From assembly GCA_017457105.1 (NCBI GenBank), contig JAFTIA010000032.1:1-64000 (forward strand): DNA of 64,000 nucleotides. Direction: 5' to 3'. The position numbers and the translations under genes are program-made. A model generated the notes under the pieces. That model had not been told where the DNA came from. It saw nothing but the letters and a program-made list of their open reading frames with translations, and did no database searches. How positions within the stretch are numbered: position 1 is the first letter of the stretch; every line of letters begins with the position of its first letter. The DNA comes from Lentisphaeria bacterium (GTDB lineage: Bacteria > Verrucomicrobiota > Lentisphaeria > Victivallales > Victivallaceae). Of the stretch, positions 34,443 through 43,052 are shown in pieces.

Positions 34443-36244
34443 CAGAATACCTCCTTTACCGGTTGCACGATCATGTTCTGCAGAAATTCTTCCCGGGGGA
34501 GGAAGGGGGAAAGATCTTCCAGCGGAGCGGATACCATAGAGCCGTCCGGCAGCTGTTTGGAGGCGGCTTTCGGCTCCGGGATCTCAAAAGGATCAAGCAT
34601 GACTTCAATAAGGACCGGCCCGGAGGCGGCAAGGATTTCCGGGAGCATGGTTTCCGCCTCCTGATTGCTGCACAGCCGCCGGAAAGGCAGTCCGTAGGCT
34701 GCGGCAATTTTTTCCAGATCCGGCAACGAAACGCCGGAGGCTGGATGGGAACCTACAAAATGGCCGTCAAAAAAGGATTTCTGGGTCAGCTTGATGGAGA
34801 GATACCCGTCATTGTTATATACAAAAAGTTTGATAGGCAACTGCAGGTTTTTCATGGTTTGCAGTTCCTGAATATTCATTTGCAGACTGCCGTCTCCGGT
34901 AATGCATAGCACTTCCCTGCCGTTTCCGGCAAGGCTGGCACCAATGGCGGCGGGAAGTCCATAGCCCATGGAGGCACAGGCCTCATTGGCAAAAAGCCGC
35001 ATCCCCGGTTTCAGCGGGATCGCCTGAAACGTGCTGGTGTAGGCAATGCCGTTCCCGGTAACGACGATGGTTTTTTCACGGCAGAAACGGCTTAAGAGTT
35101 CCGGCAGGACATAACTGGAAACATGATCCGTTTTGGCCCGGTGTTCTTCTGTGATGACCGGGTAACGGCTTTTCATGTTCCGGCAATAATCCAGCCAGTC
35201 CGTATCGTTTTCCTGCGCCTCCAACCGGGGGAGAAGTCTTTTCAGAAATTTTCCCGCATCTCCATGAACGGCAATATCCGGCCGGAATGTGGGTTTTTGC
35301 AGTTCATTTTTGTCTGCATCCACCATGATCTTGCATGCTTCCCGGGCAATTTTGTCATACGCATACCCAATGACACGGATCCCCATTCTTGTCCCCAGAA
35401 CCAGCAGAAGATCACTGTTCTGCATAATAAAATTGGCAGCCCTTTCGCCCAGAATACCGGGGCGGCCGAAAAAGAACGGGTGATTGGACGGGATCAGGTC
35501 CGCTCCGGAAATGGAAGTGAGTACCGGGATCCTGCATTTTTCAGCTACTTCCAGCAGTTGTTGAGCCGCTTGGGCATGACGGACACCGATCCCGGCAATG
35601 ATTGCCGGGCGTTTGGCAGAGCGCAGTTTTGCCGCGATTTCTTCTAATTGTATTTCCGAAATCTCCGGCGGGACATCTGCCGGGGACGGTGTGTACGATG
35701 GCAAGGTATCTGTATCAATATCATACGCCTGGATATCCAGCGGAATATCCAGCCATACCGGGCCCGGGCGGCCGCATTGGCAGAGATGCCACGCCTTTTC
35801 CAGTTCATAGCGGATCATGGCAGGATCCTGCACCATCACGGCGTATTTGGTGATGGGGCGGACGACATCCACAATATTCAATTCCTGATCGCCCAACTGG
35901 CGCAACTGCAGTTCAGGACAGGCAGATATGGTCGTAGCCCGTTTGACCTGCCCGGAAATGACAAGCATGGGGATGGAATCCAGCCATGCACCGGCCACGC
36001 CGGTTATGGCATTGGTTCCCCCCGGACCGGTGGTGACATTCAATACCCCCGGCGTTCCGGTGATCCGGGCATAACCTTCTGCCGCCATGGCACATGCCTG
36101 TTCATGGAGATTGCAGATATAACGGATCCGGGACTCCCGCCCGACGGCATCATTTAAATGCATCGCTCCGCCGCCTGTTACCAGGAATACATGTTTGACC
36201 CCTTTGTCCGCAAGGGTTTTGAAGATGTAATCCGCGATCCGCAT
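34442..36244 (-). CDS. TPP-dependent enzyme of the acetolactate-synthase fold, YerE-like
   Basis: A 600-residue three-domain enzyme: the PYR domain with the catalytic glutamate in NLHEQACAMAAEGYAR, the middle domain, and the PP domain with GDGSLQMN...NNDGYLSI thiamine-diphosphate motif. The ddhABC genes lie directly upstream with one-base overlaps. Among family members, YerE of Yersinia transfers a two-carbon unit from pyruvate onto the 3-position-deoxy keto sugar to form a branched sugar. That role fits the operon much better than acetolactate synthesis. FAD dependence is likely but not visible. The functional assignment is inferred from context. Confidence 0.75.
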   Translation of the reverse strand: MRIADYIFKTLADKGVKHVFLVTGGGAMHLNDAVGRESRIRYICNLHEQACAMAAEGYARITGTPGVLNVTTGPGGTNAITGVAGAWLDSIPMLVISGQVKRATTISACPELQLRQLGDQELNIVDVVRPITKYAVMVQDPAMIRYELEKAWHLCQCGRPGPVWLDIPLDIQAYDIDTDTLPSYTPSPADVPPEISEIQLEEIAAKLRSAKRPAIIAGIGVRHAQAAQQLLEVAEKCRIPVLTSISGADLIPSNHPFFFGRPGILGERAANFIMQNSDLLLVLGTRMGIRVIGYAYDKIAREACKIMVDADKNELQKPTFRPDIAVHGDAGKFLKRLLPRLEAQENDTDWLDYCRNMKSRYPVITEEHRAKTDHVSSYVLPELLSRFCREKTIVVTGNGIAYTSTFQAIPLKPGMRLFANEACASMGYGLPAAIGASLAGNGREVLCITGDGSLQMNIQELQTMKNLQLPIKLFVYNNDGYLSIKLTQKSFFDGHFVGSHPASGVSLPDLEKIAAAYGLPFRRLCSNQEAETMLPEILAASGPVLIEVMLDPFEIPEPKAASKQLPDGSMVSAPLEDLSPFLPREEFLQNMIVQPVKEVF

Positions 36245-37575
36245 TATTGAATGAACTCCCGTATGGTGGAGATCATATAATCCAGTTTTTCACGGGTCAT
36301 GCCCGGATAAAGTCCGATCCAGAAGGCGTTGTTCATAATGTTGTCTGTGTTTTCCAGACTGCCGGCGACACGGTAGTCCACGCCTTCCCGCATGGTTTCA
36401 AAACAGGGATGTTTCAAAATGTTGCCCGCAAAAAGATTGCGGGTCTGGATCTTCTTTTCTTCCAGATGTTTGGCAAGGTCATTTCTGGAAAAGTTTGCCT
36501 TCTTTGTCAGCGTGATGAGAAAACCGAACCAGGACGGGTCGCTTTCCGGATATTTTTCAAAAAAACGCAGTTCCGGCAGGTCTTTCAGTCCCTCATACAA
36601 ATACTGGAAATTCTTCTTGCGCTGTTCCACAAAGCCGGGGAATTTTTCCAGCTGCGCACAGCCGATGGCCGCCTGCATGTCGCTGATCTTCAAATTATAT
36701 CCGAAATGGCTGTAAACATATTTGTGATCGTAGCCCACCGGGAGAGATCCGAATTGTTTGGTAAAACGGCAGCCGCAGGTATTGTCCACGCCCGATTCAC
36801 ACCAGCAGTCCCGTCCCCAGTCACGCAAAGAAAGCATGATCTTTTTCAGCAGAGGATCACTGGTGTAAACCGCTCCGCCTTCCCCCATGGTCATGTGGTG
36901 CGGAGGATAAAAACTGGATGTCCCGATATCCCCCCATGTGCCCGTGAATTTGCCATCGTACTTCGACCCCAGTGCATCGCAGTTGTCTTCCACCAGCCAC
37001 AATCCGTGTTGACTGCAGAAGGCTTTTACTTCTTTGATGTTGAAGGGATTGCCCAGCGTGTGGGCGATCATCACTGCTTTGGTTTTAGCGGAATACGCCT
37101 GTTCCAGCATGTCGGTTTTGATATTGGCGGAACCCGCCTCCACATCCACAAAAACCGGCACCGCTCCGTATTGGACGATGGGCGCAATGGTGGTGGGGAA
37201 CCCGCAGGCAACGGTGATCACTTCATCCCCCCTCTTGATTTGCCGTTCTTTCAAAAGAGGGGAGGTCAATGCGGAAAAGGCAAGCAGATTGGCGGAACTC
37301 CCGGAATTCACCAGCAAAGCAAACCGGACTTGCAGATAGTCCGCCAGTTTTTTCTCAAACTCCCGGGAATAACGCCCGTAAGTGAGCCAGAATTCCAAAC
37401 TGGAATCCACCAGATTGCACATCTCTTTTTCGTCAAACACCCGCCCCGCATAGGGGACACGGCTCTCTCCCGGTTCAAAAGGGGCTTCCTGTGCCGCTTT
37501 ATGGGTGAGCTGGTAATATTCTGTAACTTTCTGCAAAATCTCGTCATGCAGTTTTTGCGCTCTTAATTTGTCCAT
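36244..37575 (-). CDS. ddhC: CDP-4-keto-6-deoxy-D-glucose-3-dehydrase (E1)
   Basis: The 443-residue PMP- and [2Fe-2S]-dependent enzyme that removes the 3-OH from CDP-4-keto-6-deoxyglucose. Diagnostic features are present. The aminotransferase lysine is replaced by histidine in SFYPPHHMTMGEGG (His226), and cysteines 199, 257, 259 and 267 reproduce exactly the C-X57-C-X1-C-X7-C cluster motif of E1. The partner reductase (E3, ddhD) is not in the window. The stop overlaps the TPP-enzyme start by one base and the start overlaps ddhB by 13 bases. Confidence 0.95.
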   Translation of the reverse strand: MDKLRAQKLHDEILQKVTEYYQLTHKAAQEAPFEPGESRVPYAGRVFDEKEMCNLVDSSLEFWLTYGRYSREFEKKLADYLQVRFALLVNSGSSANLLAFSALTSPLLKERQIKRGDEVITVACGFPTTIAPIVQYGAVPVFVDVEAGSANIKTDMLEQAYSAKTKAVMIAHTLGNPFNIKEVKAFCSQHGLWLVEDNCDALGSKYDGKFTGTWGDIGTSSFYPPHHMTMGEGGAVYTSDPLLKKIMLSLRDWGRDCWCESGVDNTCGCRFTKQFGSLPVGYDHKYVYSHFGYNLKISDMQAAIGCAQLEKFPGFVEQRKKNFQYLYEGLKDLPELRFFEKYPESDPSWFGFLITLTKKANFSRNDLAKHLEEKKIQTRNLFAGNILKHPCFETMREGVDYRVAGSLENTDNIMNNAFWIGLYPGMTREKLDYMISTIREFIQ

Positions 37576-38654
37576 GCCAAACCCCGTTCTTCCGCTTTTT
37601 GAATGTATTGATCCAGTTGCTCCCGGGTCAGAAGCCGGTTTTCCAGATAAAATGCTTTATACCACTCTGCTGTGATTTGGAACGCTTCTTCCGGAGAAAG
37701 TACTCCGTGCCAAGATAGTTTATCTTTTGCCTTGGTGCAATCCAGCTGCAGCAATGCCGCCTCGTGAGGCTGATCCGTCAGGGCAGGGCAGGTGATCTGC
37801 ACATCTTCCCAATACCGGGCGAATGCCTGTGCCGTGGCCTCCACAGTGATGGCCCCCCCTTTCTCCGGGCCGAAATTCCAGCCTTCCGCAAAGGTTTTTT
37901 CTCCCTTGAGCAATTTTTCACCAAGGGCAAGGTAGCCGCTCAAGGGTTCCAGAACATGCTGCCACGGCCGGGTGGAGCGGGGATTGCGTATTTGTACCGG
38001 CAGTTTTTGTGCCGCCGCCTTCATCATATCCGGCACCAGCCGGTCTTCCGCCCAGTCCCCGCCGCCGATAACATTGCCCGCCCGGGCAGAGGCAAGGAGG
38101 ATGCTGTGTTTTTTACCGTGGTCTGCCGGGTTGAAAAAACTCCGGCGGTAGCTGGATAAAACAAGTTCCATACAGCCCTTGCTGGCACTGTACGGGTCAT
38201 ATCCCCCCATGGGGTCGGTTTCCCGGTAGCCTTTTTCCTGTTCCCGGTTTTCGTAACACTTGTCGGAACTGATGGCCACGATGGCACGCACACTTGCACT
38301 TTCCCGGCATGATTCCAGAATATGGACCGTCCCCATAATGTTGGTTTCCAGTGTTTCCACCGGTTCCCGGTAGGATTTCCGGACAAGGGGCTGTGCCGCC
38401 AGATGAAAAACGATTTCCGGCTGAAAATCCTGAAAAATGCGTTTGACATTCTGCCGGTCCCGGATATCGCAGATTTCCGACCTGATTGCCGGAGAAAGCA
38501 GAGAAAAATGTGCCGGTTCCGTATCCGGAGCAAGAGAAATACCGCAGACTTCTGCCCCCAATTTTTCCAGCCAGACGGCAAGCCAGGATCCTTTAAACCC
38601 GGTATGGCCGGTCAGCAGAACTTTTTTTCCCCGGTAAATATCGCCAAACATCAT
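37563..38654 (-). CDS. ddhB: CDP-glucose 4,6-dehydratase
   Basis: A 363-residue extended SDR that makes CDP-4-keto-6-deoxyglucose. It opens with KKVLLTGHTGFKGSWLAVWL (GxxGxxG) and carries YDPYSASKG (catalytic YxxxK) plus a ISSDKCYEN segment specific to CDP-glucose dehydratases. The ATG at 38654 overlaps the ddhA stop (ATGA); an in-frame upstream frame to 38696 is not needed. It feeds the E1 dehydrase encoded next. Confidence 0.93.
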   Translation of the reverse strand: MMFGDIYRGKKVLLTGHTGFKGSWLAVWLEKLGAEVCGISLAPDTEPAHFSLLSPAIRSEICDIRDRQNVKRIFQDFQPEIVFHLAAQPLVRKSYREPVETLETNIMGTVHILESCRESASVRAIVAISSDKCYENREQEKGYRETDPMGGYDPYSASKGCMELVLSSYRRSFFNPADHGKKHSILLASARAGNVIGGGDWAEDRLVPDMMKAAAQKLPVQIRNPRSTRPWQHVLEPLSGYLALGEKLLKGEKTFAEGWNFGPEKGGAITVEATAQAFARYWEDVQITCPALTDQPHEAALLQLDCTKAKDKLSWHGVLSPEEAFQITAEWYKAFYLENRLLTREQLDQYIQKAEERGLAWTN

Positions 38655-39466
38655 GATTTCCAGTATTTTGTCCACGGCGCATTGCCATTGTTCCACAAAT
38701 CATTCAGCAGATGATATTCCCGCTGATTGTCCATGCACTGCCAGTAGCCCTCGTGACGGTATGCCTGCATTTCTCCATCTGCGGCGCAGCGTTCCATGGG
38801 GGCGCGTTCCAGAAAATGCGCCGGATCGTCCGCCAGATAGCGGGATATAAATTTTTTGTTCATCACCATGAACCCGCCATTGATATAGCCTTCTGCCATG
38901 GGCGGTTTTTCTTCAAAGCCACGGACATCATCCCCGTCCAGCAGCATTTCCCCGAAACGGGGTTCCGGATGAACGGCGGAAATCGTCAGAAGTTTTCCGC
39001 TTTGGCAGTGATGCTGGTACAGCTTTTCCAAATCCACATCTGCCACGCCGTCACCGTAGGTCAGGAAAAAGTCTTCCTGATCCTCCGGGAGATATTTTGC
39101 AGCACGGAAAACCCGGTCGCCGGTCATGCTTTCCAGACCGGTCCCTGCCAGGGTGACTTCCCAGCCCGCTTCGTCGATCTCATGGTGTATCCGGATCCTG
39201 GGGGAACTCCCCAGCGTGATGGTGGCATCGGAACGGCGCAGGTGATAGTTCATAAAATAGTCGGAAAATGCTTCCTGCTTGTACCCCAGGCACAAGATGA
39301 ATTTCCGGACCCCGAATGCCGCATAACTCTTCATGATGTGCCAGACAATGGGCTGTTCGCCAATGGGGACCATGGGTTTGGGCAGGAGTTCTGTAACATC
39401 CCGGAGCCGGGTCCCTTTGCCGCCGCACAGGATCATGACGGCCATGTTTTCAAGCGTAGTATTCAT
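38651..39466 (-). CDS. ddhA: Glucose-1-phosphate cytidylyltransferase
   Basis: A 271-residue nucleotidyltransferase that makes CDP-glucose from CTP and glucose 1-phosphate. Visible motifs are MILCGGKGTRLRDVTELLPKPM with the nucleotide loop and Lys, and the late EKPPMAEGYINGGFMV. Length and sequence match RfbF/DdhA rather than the UTP or dTTP enzymes. It is the first gene of the six-gene operon (promoter at 39490-39517). Confidence 0.94.
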   Translation of the reverse strand: MNTTLENMAVMILCGGKGTRLRDVTELLPKPMVPIGEQPIVWHIMKSYAAFGVRKFILCLGYKQEAFSDYFMNYHLRRSDATITLGSSPRIRIHHEIDEAGWEVTLAGTGLESMTGDRVFRAAKYLPEDQEDFFLTYGDGVADVDLEKLYQHHCQSGKLLTISAVHPEPRFGEMLLDGDDVRGFEEKPPMAEGYINGGFMVMNKKFISRYLADDPAHFLERAPMERCAADGEMQAYRHEGYWQCMDNQREYHLLNDLWNNGNAPWTKYWKS

Positions 39467-39489
39467 CGTTGTAAATCCCTTTCAGGGAT

Positions 39490-39517
39490 ACTGTATCATC
39501 TGCGGCGTTTTTTTCAA
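39490..39517 (-). promoter_or_regulatory. Candidate promoter of the CDP-sugar operon
   Basis: Minus strand: TTGAAA (39517-39512), 16 bases, TACAGT (39495-39490), 23 bases before the ddhA start. A TTCCCCAT/ATGGGGAA hairpin at 39533-39551 separates it from the ABC-F gene. Confidence 0.5.
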
Positions 39518-39580
39518 GCGGAAAAGTGTATTTTCCCCATGAAATGGGGAAGGTTGTTCCTGCAGAATGCCGGGAAGGAT

Positions 39581-41539
39581 TTATTGGGCGTTGCCTTTCA
39601 GGAATTTTTCCAGTTCCCACGCGGCATCTTCCCACGCTTTCATGGTTTCTTCCATAGCGGTTTGCACTTCCGTCATTTCCCGGTTGATCTGCTCAAAATC
39701 CACTTTTTCATCGCCGGACATCATGGCAACAAGTTCTTCCTGACGGGCTTCCAGTGTCATAAGTTTCTCTTCGGCATCCGCCACTTTTTTCTCCAGCTTG
39801 CTCCGCACTCCGTAAAGTCCGGCACGCTGTTTAGCCCGTTCCCGGCGGCGGTCTTTGCTGGATTGTTCTGCTTCCGGTGTTTCCGCAGATTTTGCGGCGG
39901 GTTTTGCAACTTCTTTTGCCGGAGCGGCGAGAGATTGGGACTTTTCCAGATAATAGTCGTAATTTCCGTAATACCGCTTGATGGAACCTTTTTCCATGGC
40001 AATGATAGTGGTTGCAACTCCCCGGACAAATTCCAGGTCATGGCTGACAAAACAGACTGTCCCTTTGTAATTCTTCAACGCTTCCTGAAGCAGTTCCCGG
40101 GCACGCACATCCAGATGGGTGGTGGGTTCGTCCAGGATCAGCAGATTGGGGGGATTGACGAAGATCCGGGCAAAGGAGAGCCGGATCTTTTCCCCCCCGG
40201 AAAGAACCTTGCACAATTTTTCCGTGTCATCCCCGGAAAAGCCGAAAGACCCCAGTACATTCATCAAATTGGCGGTGGAGGCTCCCGGCGGCAACGCCCC
40301 CCGGACTGTGTCATACACCGATTGTTCCGGAACCAGTAATTCCGAAAATTCCTGTGCCTGATACCCGATATTCACATGATGCCCGTACCATACCGAACCC
40401 GTTTCCGGTTTCAACCGGCCCACCAGCAGTTTCAAAAGGGTGGTTTTCCCGGTACCGTTGTAGCCGATAAAGGCGATTTTATCCCCGTTTTCAATACGCA
40501 GAGAAACCTCTTTCAGCAGAGTCGGATTGCCGGGATAGGCAAAACTCAGATCCGTCAACTCCGCACAGGGTGTGCCGCAGGGCGGCGGTTCCGGCAGCCG
40601 GATCACGCCGGAAAAGCCCAATTCATCGGGGAGTTCAATATCTTCAATGCGGTCCAGTGCTTTTTGCCAGCTTTTGGCTGTGGCAGCTTTGGAGCTTTTG
40701 GCCCGGAACCGGTCAATGCCCCGTGCCAGCTGTTCCTTTTTGCGGTCATTATTGCGCTTTGCCGCTTCCAGTGTCTTGCGGCGGTTTTCCCGCTCCATCC
40801 GGTAAAAGTCATAATCCCCGGGGTAACGGGTGACTTGCCCGGCATTCACTTCCAGTGTCAGTTTCGTGAGTTTCCGCAAGAGATAACGGTCATGAGAAAT
40901 CAGAAGCAGTGTCCCCTTGAACCCCGTCAGCGAGCGGTAAAGATATTCCACTGCAGGGATATCCAGATAGTTGGAGGGTTCGTCCAGCATCAGAAGATCG
41001 GGCTTGGCGATCAGTACCCGTGCCAACGCCGCTCGCATCTGCCAGCCGCCGCTGAAACTCTTTAGGGGCCGCTCCAGCGCATCCACTTGAAACCCCAGAT
41101 TGCACAATGCCGCTTCCGCATCGTTCCTTAAACGGTATGCCCCCATCTGTTCCATGGCGGACTGCAGTTCGCCGTGGCGTGCCAGTAATCTTTCCTGATC
41201 GGTATTCTGTTCCTGCAACAAAGCTTCTATGCGGTGCAATTCCTGCGACATGGTCCGCAGTTCCGGAATGGCATCTGCTGTAAAATCAATAAGGGGCCGT
41301 GCCGCTTCGTCGGAAGCGGGGAGCTGCTGTTTCAAACAGGCGATCCGCATGTTGCGGGGCATATTTACAGAGCCTTTGTCCGGCATGATCTCGCCGGTAA
41401 GGATGCCGAAAAGCGTACTTTTCCCGGCTCCGTTGGGCCCCACAATGCCAACCCTGTCCCCGGCATTGATCCGGAAACTTGCATTGTCAAAAATAGGGTC
41501 GCCGCCGTAGCCCTTGCAGATGTTCAGAAAGTCGATCAT
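39581..41539 (-). CDS. ABC-F family ATPase with coiled-coil C terminus
   Basis: A 652-residue soluble protein with two ATP-binding cassettes and no membrane segments. The first Walker A is GPNGAGKSTLFG, with LSGG as KSFSGGWQMR; the second is GYNGTGKTTLLK with VLSGGEKIRL and LDEPTTHLD. The linker and the charged coiled-coil tail (about 560-650, rich in Arg/Lys/Glu) match Uup/YdiF-type ABC-F translation factors. The start is ATG at 41539; a TTG further up is not used. A terminator hairpin sits a few bases before its ribosome site (see 41549-41590). Confidence 0.9.
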   Translation of the reverse strand: MIDFLNICKGYGGDPIFDNASFRINAGDRVGIVGPNGAGKSTLFGILTGEIMPDKGSVNMPRNMRIACLKQQLPASDEAARPLIDFTADAIPELRTMSQELHRIEALLQEQNTDQERLLARHGELQSAMEQMGAYRLRNDAEAALCNLGFQVDALERPLKSFSGGWQMRAALARVLIAKPDLLMLDEPSNYLDIPAVEYLYRSLTGFKGTLLLISHDRYLLRKLTKLTLEVNAGQVTRYPGDYDFYRMERENRRKTLEAAKRNNDRKKEQLARGIDRFRAKSSKAATAKSWQKALDRIEDIELPDELGFSGVIRLPEPPPCGTPCAELTDLSFAYPGNPTLLKEVSLRIENGDKIAFIGYNGTGKTTLLKLLVGRLKPETGSVWYGHHVNIGYQAQEFSELLVPEQSVYDTVRGALPPGASTANLMNVLGSFGFSGDDTEKLCKVLSGGEKIRLSFARIFVNPPNLLILDEPTTHLDVRARELLQEALKNYKGTVCFVSHDLEFVRGVATTIIAMEKGSIKRYYGNYDYYLEKSQSLAAPAKEVAKPAAKSAETPEAEQSSKDRRRERAKQRAGLYGVRSKLEKKVADAEEKLMTLEARQEELVAMMSGDEKVDFEQINREMTEVQTAMEETMKAWEDAAWELEKFLKGNAQ

Positions 41540-41548
41540 AATTTCCAA

Positions 41549-41590
41549 TAAAAAACGGAGTCAGACGATATTGATCGCCGGACTCCGCTG
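41549..41590 (-). terminator. Intrinsic terminator between purC and the ABC-F gene
   Basis: Minus strand: CGGAGTC...GACTCCG with a loop of about 18 bases, followed by a T-run ending about 10 bases before the ABC-F start. No promoter fits between it and that start, so ABC-F expression should depend on read-through. Confidence 0.75.
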
Positions 41591-41607
41591 TAACTCAATG
41601 CAATTTC

Positions 41608-42507
41608 TTAAAGCGTTTTGCCGGTAAGCTGCCGGTAGGCTTCAAGATATTTATCCCGGGTCTTTTCCGCCACTTCAGCGGGGAGTTCCGGACCGGGAGC
41701 CGTTTTATCCCAATCCAGCGTTTCCAGATAATCCCGCACAAACTGCTTGTCCAGACTCACCGGGCTGGTGCCGGGCTGATACTGATCTTCCGGCCAGAAA
41801 CGGCTGGAATCCGGCGTAAGAACTTCATCCACCAGAATGATCTGACCATCCACTTCACCAAATTCAAATTTGGTGTCCGCCACAATGATCCCTTTGGTCA
41901 GGGCATAATCACGGGCAGTGGTGTAGATCTTCAGCGAAAGATCCCGCAGGATCTCTGCCTTGTCTTTGCCGATGCGTTCTGCCACGCCGTCAAAGCTGAT
42001 GGCTTCGTCATGGTCGCCGATCTCCGCCTTGGTGCTGGGCGTGAAAAGCGGGGTGTCCAGCTTGTCCGCCTGACGGTAGCCGGGACGGAGGGCAATGCCG
42101 GAAACCGAACCGGTTTTCTGATAATCCTTCCACCCGCTCCCTACGATGTAACCGCGGACGATGCACTCGATGGGAAGGACTTTCGCCTTCTTCACGATCA
42201 TGGACCGACCCTGCAGATCTTCCGCATAGGGCAGAAGTTCTTTGCGGGTGGTCACATCCGCCGTGATCAGGTGATTGGGCAGCCACTGGCTCATCAGATC
42301 GAACCAGAAAAGGGAGATCTGTGTCAGCACCCGGCCTTTGTCCCGGATGCCGGTGGGCAGAACTACGTCAAATGCACTCAAACGGTCCGTGGCAACGAAC
42401 AGCAACGCATCGCCCAGGTCAAAAATATCCCGGACTTTGCCCCGGCTGATCATGGGGATCCCCGGAAGTTCGCATTCGATAAGCGCGTGATTGGCATCAA
42501 ACCGCAT
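41608..42507 (-). CDS. purC: Phosphoribosylaminoimidazole-succinocarboxamide synthase
   Basis: The 299-residue SAICAR synthetase of purine synthesis. Recognisable are RGKVRDIFDLGDALLFVATDRLSAFDVVLPTGI at the N terminus (ATP loop), IVRGYIVGSGWKDYQKTG, ADTKFEFG and VDEVLTPDSSRFWP. It is the longer, eukaryote-like form common in several bacterial phyla. It follows rplU by 16 bases, an unusual partner. Confidence 0.96.
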   Translation of the reverse strand: MRFDANHALIECELPGIPMISRGKVRDIFDLGDALLFVATDRLSAFDVVLPTGIRDKGRVLTQISLFWFDLMSQWLPNHLITADVTTRKELLPYAEDLQGRSMIVKKAKVLPIECIVRGYIVGSGWKDYQKTGSVSGIALRPGYRQADKLDTPLFTPSTKAEIGDHDEAISFDGVAERIGKDKAEILRDLSLKIYTTARDYALTKGIIVADTKFEFGEVDGQIILVDEVLTPDSSRFWPEDQYQPGTSPVSLDKQFVRDYLETLDWDKTAPGPELPAEVAEKTRDKYLEAYRQLTGKTL

Positions 42508-42523
42508 GACGGACTCCTCCGGT

Positions 42524-42841
42524 TCAGTTGGCTTTGATTTCGCCGATCTTCACCCGGGTCATGTTCTGCCGGTGACCGATGGTCCGGCGATAGCTCTTGC
42601 GGCGCTTCATCTTGAAAGCCCAGACTTTCGGAGCGCGGAACTGTTCCACAACTTCCGCTTCCACCGTGGCACCGGCCAGAACCGGGGTGCCGACGTTCAG
42701 TTCGCCGCCTTCTTCGCCGATGGCGAGGACTTTGTCAAAAGTGGTCTTGGCACCGATTTCAAGCTCGATTTTTTCAATCTCGACCAGGTCGCCGGTCTTG
42801 ACTTTGTACTGCTTGCCGCCGTTCTGAATGATCGCAAACAT
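42524..42841 (-). CDS. rplU: 50S ribosomal protein L21
   Basis: A 105-residue ribosomal protein: MFAIIQNGGKQYKV at the N terminus, the GDLVEIEKIE strand and the basic RRKSYRRTIGHRQNMTRV tail that contacts 23S rRNA. The start has a GAAAGGAG-like site and a promoter at 42892-42919. The usual partner rpmA (L27) is not downstream; purC is. Confidence 0.97.
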   Translation of the reverse strand: MFAIIQNGGKQYKVKTGDLVEIEKIELEIGAKTTFDKVLAIGEEGGELNVGTPVLAGATVEAEVVEQFRAPKVWAFKMKRRKSYRRTIGHRQNMTRVKIGEIKAN

Positions 42842-42891
42842 TTCTTTTCTCCTTCATTATCTGTAAGTGATTATATTGTTCGTGAATGCAT

Positions 42892-42919
42892 AATATACAT
42901 GGTTTTGCAGTTTTTTCAA
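42892..42919 (-). promoter_or_regulatory. Promoter of rplU-purC
   Basis: Minus strand: TTGAAA (42919-42914), 16 bases, TATATT (42897-42892), 50 bases before rplU. Confidence 0.65.
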
Positions 42920-42992
42920 CTTCTTATGTGATTTTTTTTCAGGAAAAAGCCATATCCGGCAGGGGAAGGGCTGTTTCGGAAGGCCTTTTTTC

Positions 42993-43021
42993 TTGTAATT
43001 ATTGACTCTCAATGCTATATT
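42993..43021 (+). promoter_or_regulatory. Promoter of the M20 hydrolase-lipoprotein pair
   Basis: TTGTAA (42993-42998), 17 bases, TATATT (43016-43021), 31 bases before the ATG at 43053. Confidence 0.6.
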
Positions 43022-43052
43022 TTCATGTTGTTATTTTATGGAGCTGTTTGTG

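Noticed and set aside
34442-36244. An acetolactate synthase for branched-chain amino acids.
   Set aside because: The one-base overlaps with ddhC and the glycosyltransferase and the absence of ilv genes place it in sugar synthesis.
38711-40339. A 542-codon plus-strand frame opposite ddhA and the ABC-F gene.
   Set aside because: It covers two unrelated conserved minus-strand genes and an intergenic gap, so it is not a gene.
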